A DNA stretch of 64,000 bases from Actinomyces oris (GTDB lineage: Bacteria > Actinomycetota > Actinomycetes > Actinomycetales > Actinomycetaceae), in NCBI RefSeq assembly GCF_001937665.1, contig NZ_MSKL01000007.1, forward strand, positions 1 through 64,000, given 5' to 3'. The translations under genes and the position numbers were made by a program. Positions within the stretch are counted from its first letter, which is position 1, and the number at the start of each line of letters is the position of its first letter. Of this stretch, positions 18,144-24,545 are shown in pieces. The notes under the pieces were generated by a model. It was given only the letters and a program-made list of their open reading frames with translations, was not told the origin of the DNA and searched no databases.

Positions 18144-19535
18144 GTGTACCGCTCTGCGCTCATTGAGGGCGTCGCCCCATCTTTGGCGCGCGCTGCGTCA
18201 CTCGAATCTCCCTTCGGCCTGGTTTCCCGTTCCACCGAGCTGCCCCAAGCGGCCGGAGAGCCGGTCTTCGCGATCTGGACCGGTCTTCTGGGTGATCCCT
18301 CTGAGGCGCTGAGGTCACAGCGCACCTGGAATCACCGTGCCGAGGCGGGCAACTTCGACGGGGCCGGCGGGGCCATCGACGCCGATCGCGCCAGACACAT
18401 CGCGATCGTGGAGACGATGGAACGCTACTCCAGCTGCTCATGGACGGAGGAGGAGCTGGTGTGGGACACCCCCGCCGGTCTCGGCGAGGCCGCGATCGGA
18501 CCGGAGCGCTGGCCGGCGTGCTCGGCCACCGAGCTGGCGGACCCGGACTGCGGGCTCATCGCCTCAGACCCCCGCGTCCCCCTGCGATGGGTGCGCGGCT
18601 GGTCCTTGACCCGCGGCCGTGAGGTCTTCGTCCCAGCGGTGCTGACATACCTCAACTTCCCGGTGCGCACCCCCTCCGAGCAGTTCGTCAACCCCATCTC
18701 CACCGGCACCGCCGCGCACTCCGACCTGCGCGAGGCCGTCCTGGGTGGCCTGCTCGAGGTCATCGAGCGCGACTCCATCGCCCTGACCTGGCTCCAGCGC
18801 CTGCGCCTGCCCGCGGTCGCCGTCGACCCCAGCACCCTGGGTGAGGAGGTCGCCGAGTACCACCGGGTGGGCACCTCCACCGAGCTGGAGACCCACCTGT
18901 TCGACGCCACCACCGACTACGGCGTCCCCACCCTCTACGCCGTCCAGACCTCGCAGGTCGATCCCGAGCTGGCCCAGGTGGTGGCCGCCACCTGCGACAT
19001 CGACCCGCAGCGGGCGCTGGCCAAGATCTACCGCGAGCTCGCCTCCCTGCGCATCGCCCTGCGCAGCCACGCCCGCGGCCCGCGCGCCCAGGAGATCAAG
19101 GGGCAGGACCTCACCGTGGTCGGTGGCGCCCTGGCCGACGCCGAGCTGTCCATGCGCCACGTCTTCGACTTCCTCCTGGAGGGGGAGCGGCCCGTCCACG
19201 CCCTCGACGGGATCGGCACCCTCACGGCACCGACGTCCAGCGCTGACGGCACCGACGGCAGCAGTGGCGGAGTCGGCCCCGACCCGCTCGAGCAGGTTGT
19301 CGCCAACCTGGAGAGGGCCGGCGCCGAGGCGATCGTCGTCGACATCACCACCGATGAGGCCCGTCAGGTCGGCATGCACGTCATCAAGGCCCTCATCCCC
19401 GAGGCCATGCCCCTGTCCTTCAGCCACCACGCCCGCTACCTCGCCACACCCCGCCTCTACCAGGCGCCCCGGGCGATGGGCCTGACCGTCCACGATGAGG
19501 AGGGGATCAACCCCGTCCGCCAGCCCTTCGCCTGA
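18144..19535 (+). CDS. YcaO-domain azoline synthase of a RiPP cluster
   Basis: About 463 residues. YcaO proteins use ATP to activate a peptide amide so that a Cys, Ser or Thr side chain cyclises to an azoline. Visible signatures are AEAGNFDGAGGAIDADRARHIAIVETMERYS (first ATP/Mg acidic cluster), NPISTGTAAHSDLREAVLGGLLEVIERDS (second cluster), RALAKIYRELASLRIALR and the Pro-rich C-terminus NPVRQPFA, whose position in the active site is conserved. It lacks a fused C-protein domain, so the downstream genes must supply it. Start at the GTG 18144 because GGAAGGAGGG lies just before it; an upstream ATG at 18108 has no site. First gene of the operon; the next starts 3 nt after its stop. Confidence 0.92.
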   Translation: MYRSALIEGVAPSLARAASLESPFGLVSRSTELPQAAGEPVFAIWTGLLGDPSEALRSQRTWNHRAEAGNFDGAGGAIDADRARHIAIVETMERYSSCSWTEEELVWDTPAGLGEAAIGPERWPACSATELADPDCGLIASDPRVPLRWVRGWSLTRGREVFVPAVLTYLNFPVRTPSEQFVNPISTGTAAHSDLREAVLGGLLEVIERDSIALTWLQRLRLPAVAVDPSTLGEEVAEYHRVGTSTELETHLFDATTDYGVPTLYAVQTSQVDPELAQVVAATCDIDPQRALAKIYRELASLRIALRSHARGPRAQEIKGQDLTVVGGALADAELSMRHVFDFLLEGERPVHALDGIGTLTAPTSSADGTDGSSGGVGPDPLEQVVANLERAGAEAIVVDITTDEARQVGMHVIKALIPEAMPLSFSHHARYLATPRLYQAPRAMGLTVHDEEGINPVRQPFA

Positions 19536-19538
19536 GCC

Positions 19539-20309
19539 ATGAGCCCGGCGTCCGCACCACCAGCCACCTCACCGACCGACTCCCAGGAGCCCCGACCCGA
19601 TATGAGCATGACGCCGCCCGCACCGGCCACGCAGCCGGCACCGCAGACCCCCACGGGGCCGGTGACGGCCTACCTGCCCCAGGGCGGGTTCGCGCGCGCC
19701 GTCGTCGGGCGCCTCGCCGGGCAGGGCGACCCCGTCATCCCGGTCGACCAGGGGCTGGTCAGCGCCTACATCCCCTACGCCGACCGCGCGGTTCTCATCG
19801 CCGACCCCGACCAGTCCGGCCTGCGCGAGGACCTCGACACCCTCTCCTTCACCCGGAGCATGCCCTCCCTGGGCCTGGAGCTCTTCCCCACCGAGCTGCG
19901 TTGCGGGCCGCTCGTGGTCCCCGGCCGCAGCGCCTGCTACCGCTGCTACGACCGGCGCCGCCGCCAGCACGGCTACCGCCCCCTGCCCCCCGAGGTCGCT
20001 TCTGAGCACGGCCCGCTGGAGCAGGCCTACGCCCACCACCACGTGCTCCTGGGGGCCGGCCTCATCTCCCTGGCCCTGCAGACCCTGGATGCCCTCGACC
20101 CCCAGGGCCCGACCACGGGAGGCGCCGACGACGTCGCGCCGATCGGCGGCCAGGTGTGGACCATCGACCTCGTCTCCGGCATCACCACCTGCTCGTCGAC
20201 CGTGGCCGTCGACCGCTGCGAGACCTGCTCGGGCCGCTACGCCGGCGGCCGCGACGGCCTGCCCGCGCTCGCGGCCCTCCTGCCCGAGCGACGTGGGGAG
20301 GTGGCCTGA
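19539..20309 (+). CDS. ThiF/C-protein-like cyclodehydratase partner
   Basis: A 256-residue protein. After a Pro/Ala/Thr-rich 40-residue lead, the body resembles the E1/ThiF-like part of azole-RiPP C proteins without a nucleotide-binding motif. Two zinc-type cysteine pairs are clear: CYRCYDRRR (about 130) and CETCSGRY (about 230). C proteins bind the leader peptide and present the substrate to YcaO. This one has no obvious N-terminal winged-helix RRE; that domain is carried by the next gene. It is packed 3 nt after YcaO and its stop lies 1 nt before the next ATG, so the products are probably translated together and form one complex (inference). Confidence 0.78.
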   Translation: MSPASAPPATSPTDSQEPRPDMSMTPPAPATQPAPQTPTGPVTAYLPQGGFARAVVGRLAGQGDPVIPVDQGLVSAYIPYADRAVLIADPDQSGLREDLDTLSFTRSMPSLGLELFPTELRCGPLVVPGRSACYRCYDRRRRQHGYRPLPPEVASEHGPLEQAYAHHHVLLGAGLISLALQTLDALDPQGPTTGGADDVAPIGGQVWTIDLVSGITTCSSTVAVDRCETCSGRYAGGRDGLPALAALLPERRGEVA

Positions 20310-20310
20310 G

Positions 20311-22104
20311 ATGGCCGCAGACGCCGGAAACTCCGTCATGCGAGCCGGCGACGTCGGCCGTGCCGCCCGCCGCGACCTGCAGTTCCGCATCCCCCGCAGG
20401 CCCGTGGTCCGGCTGGGGCTGCGCGCCCGCCCCGAGGAGAACGGCTGGATCATCGACGGCGCCCGCAAGAGCCAGGTCCTGGGCGGGGCCTTCGCCCGTG
20501 AGCACATGGGCCCCCTGCTCCAGGCCTGCGACGGCACTCGCACCCTCGACGAGATCGGCGCGGCCACCGGCATCGGCCCCCAGGCCGCCTTCGAGGCCGT
20601 CTCCCTGCTGTGGACCGGCGGCATCGTCGAGGAGGGTGACACCGAGCCGGCCCCCGGCGACCCGTCGCCCGAGCTGGCACGGTTCCTCTCCCGTCTGGGC
20701 GACTCCACCGGCGTCAACGACTCCTGGCAGGACGCCGCCCGCCGCCTGGCCGCGGCCCAGGTCGCCGTCGTCGGGGACAACGAGCTGGCCGGTGAGATGG
20801 TCGCCGCCCTGGAGCCCACCGTGCCCGAGGTCCGGCTCGACGGCGCACCCCGCCGGGGGGATACGCTCACCGTCCTGATCGAGACCGTCGACTGCACGGC
20901 CCGCTCCCAGGAGGTGGCGCGCCGCTGCCGGGAGGAGGGCATCGCGCTGCTGCGGGTGCGCGCCGAGCAGGAGGCGGTGACGGTCGGCCCCTACGTCGAC
21001 GAGGCCTTCTCGCCCTGCCTGGCCTGCGCGTGCGCCGATGAGCCCGAGATCGGCCCCCGCCCCGAGGCCGCCCGCCACGATGTCGTCGTCGGCCTGGCCG
21101 CCCGGGCCGTGGCCGCCATCATCGCCCGCGCCACCGTCACCCACCTTCCCGGGGACGCGCGGCGCACGGACCTGGCCACCTTCACCTACTCCGACCGCCC
21201 GGTCGTCTCCCGCCCCGGCTGCCCCGTCTGCTCGGTGGCCGGGCAGGGAGAGGAACCGGTGCCGGTGGCGCCCTCGGCCCCCGTGGGGGCCCGCTACGAG
21301 CAGTCCGTGGCCATCCCACCGGCCGCCTTCGTCGACTCCAAGGGCCACCAGCAGCACTACAAGCCCTCCAACCTGCGCCTTCAGCGCGAGTTCCGCGACT
21401 GGCCGGTCTGCCCGCGCACGCCTCTGCCGCCCGCCGACCTGGAGCGCCTCGACCAGCCCTGGCCCGTCGCGCACCCGCTCACCGATGACGGCTCCGACCC
21501 CGACCTCGTCACCCGCCCCACCCCGGCCGAGCTCGCCACGATCCTGGCGCTGTCGGTCGGCGTGCGCGAACCGCTCGGAGCCGAGCCCACCGGCCAGGGA
21601 CCGGCCGAGGCCGCCCAGAGTCCGCTGAGTGCCAAGCTGCGCCGCTGGACGGCCGCCGGCGGCAACATCGGCTCGGTGACCGCCTACGTCCTCGTGCCTG
21701 AAAGCGGGCAGGCCGGACATGAGGCGAAGGAGGCGGCCGGGCAGCGGCCGGCCCCGGGCACCTATGTCTACATCGAGCGCGACCACGCCCTGGCCCTCAT
21801 CGGTCCCGCCCCCGCTGCGGACGCGGAGACGGAGCCCCTGCCCGACGGCGTCGGCGCCCGGATCGTCCTGACCGGCAACGTGGACAAGGTGGCCCGCAAG
21901 TACTTCTCCTTCGCCCTGCGCATCGCCGTCCAGGACTGCGGCTGCTCCTTCGAGGTCATCCGCCTCGTCGCCGACGCCCTGGGAGTGCCGCTGCGCGCCC
22001 GGGCCCGCTGGGACGAGCAGCGCATCGCCCGGGCGCTGGGCACCGACCCGGCCCGGGAGCCGGCCTGCATCGTCGTCGACCTGGGAGGCCGCCGTGCGCA
22101 CTGA
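20311..22104 (+). CDS. Fused RRE + E1-like + SagB-type dehydrogenase
   Basis: A 597-residue, three-part protein. Residues 20-110 look like a PqqD-type RiPP recognition element (leader-binding winged helix; GWIIDGARKSQVLG, LLQACDGTRTLDEIGAATG). Residues 115-320 form a ThiF/E1-like fold with zinc-type cysteines CLACAC and CPVC. Residues 335-597 are a nitroreductase-fold azoline dehydrogenase of the SagB type: HQQHYKPSNLR near its start, GGNIGSVTAYVLV, GTYVYIERDHAL, KVARKYFSFALRIAVQDCG and VIRLVADALGVPLRARARWDE. SagB-type enzymes use FMN to oxidise azolines to azoles. The fusion ties leader binding, cyclisation and oxidation together. The next gene overlaps its end by 11 nt. The frame stays open to 20089, but the ATG at 20311 follows the previous stop directly. 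Confidence 0.82.
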   Translation: MAADAGNSVMRAGDVGRAARRDLQFRIPRRPVVRLGLRARPEENGWIIDGARKSQVLGGAFAREHMGPLLQACDGTRTLDEIGAATGIGPQAAFEAVSLLWTGGIVEEGDTEPAPGDPSPELARFLSRLGDSTGVNDSWQDAARRLAAAQVAVVGDNELAGEMVAALEPTVPEVRLDGAPRRGDTLTVLIETVDCTARSQEVARRCREEGIALLRVRAEQEAVTVGPYVDEAFSPCLACACADEPEIGPRPEAARHDVVVGLAARAVAAIIARATVTHLPGDARRTDLATFTYSDRPVVSRPGCPVCSVAGQGEEPVPVAPSAPVGARYEQSVAIPPAAFVDSKGHQQHYKPSNLRLQREFRDWPVCPRTPLPPADLERLDQPWPVAHPLTDDGSDPDLVTRPTPAELATILALSVGVREPLGAEPTGQGPAEAAQSPLSAKLRRWTAAGGNIGSVTAYVLVPESGQAGHEAKEAAGQRPAPGTYVYIERDHALALIGPAPAADAETEPLPDGVGARIVLTGNVDKVARKYFSFALRIAVQDCGCSFEVIRLVADALGVPLRARARWDEQRIARALGTDPAREPACIVVDLGGRRAH

Positions 22105-22831
22105 CTTCGAGACGCTGCGCGAGCTCGTCGCTGGCTTGTCCACCGGATCGGACACTCACCCCGCCGAGCCGACCTCCGACGGCCTGGCCACGCGCCGCCC
22201 GCGCCCGCCGCTGGACTGCCAGGTGCCGGACGCGCTCGTCCCCGGCCCCCAGGAGCCCTACCCCTACAGCCTGCACCAGACCTTCGAGCGCCGCTCATCA
22301 TCGACCACCTACGGTACCGAGCCGCTCGAGGCCGAGCCCCTCCTGGCCATGGTGCGCGACGCCCTGGCCGACGACGCGAGCACCTGGGGCCAGGACGCGG
22401 CGGCCTGCCCCCTGGAGCCCTTCGTCCTCCTCCTGCGCCCGAGTGGCGCTGAGCCGGGCATCTACCGGGTGAGGCTCGACGGCGTCGACCTCGTCCGCCC
22501 CCTGCCGCAGGCTGAGGAGATCGAGGGCATGGCGGTGCAGAAGGAGTTCGCCCGCGCCGGCGCCATCGTCTCGGTGGCCGCCAACCTCGATGAGGCCGAC
22601 GCCTGGGGCGGGGCGGCCGGCTACCGCTTCACCATGGGCCGCAGCGCCGCCCTCATCTACTCGCTGCACCTGCGCGCCGTCGCCCGGGGACTGGTGGGGA
22701 CGGTCTTCGCCGGCTTCGCCACCTCGGCGGTACGCCACCTGCTGGACTCCGACGGCGTCAGCCGCCACCAGATGTTCGCCGTCACCATCGCCAGTGCGCA
22801 GACGGCGCCGCCCGATGAGGCGGCCGGCTGA
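22094..22831 (+). CDS. Second nitroreductase-fold (SagB-type) dehydrogenase
   Basis: A 245-residue nitroreductase-fold protein. SLHQTFERRSSSTTYGTEPLEAEPLLAMV is the usual N-terminal FMN-binding Arg-Arg-Ser segment, and the core continues through EPGIYRVRLDGVDLVRPLP, GAGYRFTMGRSAALIYSLHLRAVARGLVGTVFAGF (dimer and flavin region) and the C-terminal MFAVTIASA. It starts at a GTG inside the end of the fused dehydrogenase gene. Nitroreductase-fold enzymes work as dimers, so this protein could pair with the dehydrogenase domain of its neighbour or act separately on a different ring (inference). Confidence 0.8.
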   Translation: MRTDFETLRELVAGLSTGSDTHPAEPTSDGLATRRPRPPLDCQVPDALVPGPQEPYPYSLHQTFERRSSSTTYGTEPLEAEPLLAMVRDALADDASTWGQDAAACPLEPFVLLLRPSGAEPGIYRVRLDGVDLVRPLPQAEEIEGMAVQKEFARAGAIVSVAANLDEADAWGGAAGYRFTMGRSAALIYSLHLRAVARGLVGTVFAGFATSAVRHLLDSDGVSRHQMFAVTIASAQTAPPDEAAG

Positions 22832-22940
22832 CCCAGTCACCAGTCGCGCGCTCCGGCGGCCCGCCGCCGGCACGACCGACCCAGAACTGCATACCGCGTC
22901 ACAGAAGTTCCACAGACCACCCCGTTCGCGGGGTTGGGGC

Positions 22941-22982
22941 CCGGTCCCGGCAGACCGGACCCCCGGGGCCCGAACGGGCCCC
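22941..22982 (+). promoter_or_regulatory. Structured leader of the precursor gene
   Basis: Two hairpins lie 40-85 nt before the precursor start: CCGGTC/GACCGG (22941-22946 with 22953-22958) and GGGGCCCG/CGGGCCCC (22965-22972 with 22975-22982). They could stabilise the precursor mRNA or end upstream transcription. The ribosome site GAAGGAGGTGA at 23007-23017 remains free. Confidence 0.5.
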
Positions 22983-23025
22983 GCTCCTGCCCACAAGACA
23001 TCTGAGAGAAGGAGGTGAACAGCAT

Positions 23026-23229
23026 ATGACGAACAGCTCGATTGATCTCACCCTCGCCGACAGTGACTTCGGTGTCGAGGAACTGCCCGAGGGCAACGCC
23101 CTGGGTTGCGCCTTCAGCCACGCCAGCGCGTCCTGCCCGGCCAGCGCCGCCTCGGCCTCGTGCCCGGCCAGCGCCGCCTCGGCCTCGTGCCCGGCCTGCG
23201 CCGCCAGCGCGTCGACGACGTCCTGCTGA
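23026..23229 (+). CDS. RiPP precursor peptide with repeated Ser-Cys-Pro core
   Basis: A 67-residue peptide. Residues 1-27 are an acidic leader (DLTLADSDFGVEELPEGNALG) of the thiazolylpeptide type. Residues 28-67 are almost only Ala, Ser, Cys, Pro and Thr, with six Cys (28, 37, 46, 55, 58, 67). Three tandem nine-residue units (36-44, 45-53, 54-62) read SCPASAASA twice and then SCPACAASA, followed by STTSC. Cys are expected to become thiazoles and many Ser dehydroalanines. The ATG at 23026 has a near-perfect ribosome site, much the strongest in the cluster, as expected for a precursor. The exact leader cleavage point cannot be read. Confidence 0.88.
   Translation: MTNSSIDLTLADSDFGVEELPEGNALGCAFSHASASCPASAASASCPASAASASCPACAASASTTSC
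23131..23211 (+). repeat. Three 27-bp tandem repeats in the precursor core
   Basis: Units at 23131-23157, 23158-23184 and 23185-23211. Units 1 and 2 differ at one base (TCC or TCG at the first Ser); unit 3 differs by an AGC-to-TGC change (Ser to Cys) and by its last two codons. The near identity at DNA level points to recent duplication. Confidence 0.95.
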
Positions 23230-23239
23230 CGACCCCATG

Positions 23240-23275
23240 GTGGCGGGTAGGGGACCGGGGTCCCCTACCCGCCAC
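23240..23275 (+). terminator. Perfect 17-bp hairpin after the precursor gene
   Basis: GTGGCGGGTAGGGGACC (23240-23256) pairs with its exact complement at 23259-23275 over a GG loop, 10 nt after the precursor stop and 52 nt before the protease start. There is no T tract. It probably works as a partial terminator or 3' stabiliser, giving more precursor mRNA than enzyme mRNA. Confidence 0.8.
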
Positions 23276-23327
23276 TGGCGGTACCCCGGAGCCCCGAGAA
23301 CCGACCTGAGGGAGCCAAGAGCCCACG

Positions 23328-24545
23328 ATGAGCACGGTGATGAGTACGGCGACGAGAACGCCGACGATCCCTGGTAGCCCCCCGACGTCTCCGATCCCGC
23401 GCCTGCGCCGCGGCGTGAGCCTCATCGTCGGGATGGACAACCAGCCGATGCTGTTCGACTCCGACTCGGGCAAGTACCACCGGCTCGGCGCGGCCGCCGC
23501 CTTCATCGTCAACCAGTTCGACGGGGTGCGCCCCCTGCCGACCATCATCGAGGAGCTGCCCCAGGACATCGACGAGGCGGGCGCCCAGCGCATCACGAGC
23601 CTGGTCGACAACCTGCGCGACAAGGGCCTCCTGTCGGGGAGCGAACCCGCCCCCGCCGTCCCCGAGGCCCCGGTGCGCACCCGGCGCACCCGCGGACGCC
23701 ACACCGCCCAGCCCCGCCGGGCCCGCCACCTCAAGGTCGAGAGGCCCCGCCGCAGCGGGGGCTGGTGGCTGCCCCGCATCATCATCGCCCGCAAGTACCA
23801 CCGGATCGTCGCCCCGGTCGTCACCCTGCTCCAGCGCCTGCCGGCTCCCGCACTCAGCTGGGTCTTCCTGGCGCTGGCCGCCTGCGGGTACGCGGCCGGG
23901 GCCATGGCGCTCAGCTCCCTGGCCGGCGGCCCCCGCCCCGGCGTCCTCGTCTTCGTCACGGCGGTGGCGATCCAGCTGGTGAGCATCCTGCTCCACGAGT
24001 CCTGGCACGCCATCGTCGCCGGCTACCTGGGCACCCCGATCCGGGGACTGGGGGTGGCGCTCATGTTCTGGGCGATCCCCATCGCCTACGTCGACCGCAC
24101 CGACTCCTACCGGGTGCGCTCCCGGCGCGGGCTGACCATGCTGGCCCTGGCCGGCATCTTCTCCGACGGCGTCGTCTGCGGCCTGGAGGCGGCCATCGCC
24201 TGGGCCTCGACGGGAACGGTGCGCCAGGTGGCCCTGACCCTGTGTGCCTTCCAGCTCACGATGCTCGTGACCAACCTCAACCCCCTCACCCAGTCCGACG
24301 GCGTCGCCGCGGTCGAGGCGGCCACCGGCTCGGTCAACCTGCGCGGGCGCTCCATGTTCGTGCTGCGCTGCGTCCTGGCCCGCCAGCCCCTGCCTCCCGC
24401 CCTGGCCGTCATGCGGCCCGCGGTGCGCTGGGGCTACTTCATCTACGGGCTGCTGTGCTCTCTTCTCGGACTGCTGGCCTTCGTGATGAGCATTGTATGG
24501 ATAGGCTACTGGCTGTACGTCCTCGTGAAAGGTTTCCTCCTATGA
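23328..24545 (+). CDS. RRE-fused M50 (site-2-protease-like) membrane metalloprotease
   Basis: A 405-residue protein. Residues 25-105 resemble a PqqD-like RiPP recognition element (RLRRGVSLIVGMDNQPMLFDSDSGKYHRLG, then FIVNQFDGVRPLPTIIEELP). A basic linker (115-145) leads to about six membrane helices. The zinc site HESWH is at 223-227 inside a hydrophobic helix, and the second M50 motif NPLTQSDG is at 318-325, giving the third ligand Asp near 324. Site-2 proteases cut peptides within the membrane. Here the RRE would bring the modified precursor to the protease for leader removal, possibly coupled to release (inference). The next gene overlaps by 4 nt (ATGA). Confidence 0.87.
   Translation: MSTVMSTATRTPTIPGSPPTSPIPRLRRGVSLIVGMDNQPMLFDSDSGKYHRLGAAAAFIVNQFDGVRPLPTIIEELPQDIDEAGAQRITSLVDNLRDKGLLSGSEPAPAVPEAPVRTRRTRGRHTAQPRRARHLKVERPRRSGGWWLPRIIIARKYHRIVAPVVTLLQRLPAPALSWVFLALAACGYAAGAMALSSLAGGPRPGVLVFVTAVAIQLVSILLHESWHAIVAGYLGTPIRGLGVALMFWAIPIAYVDRTDSYRVRSRRGLTMLALAGIFSDGVVCGLEAAIAWASTGTVRQVALTLCAFQLTMLVTNLNPLTQSDGVAAVEAATGSVNLRGRSMFVLRCVLARQPLPPALAVMRPAVRWGYFIYGLLCSLLGLLAFVMSIVWIGYWLYVLVKGFLL

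Noticed and set aside
19569-20942. Long minus-strand reading frame opposite the cyclodehydratase genes
   Set aside because: It runs antisense through strongly conserved domains of the plus-strand proteins and has low-complexity composition; it is a product of GC-rich codon bias.
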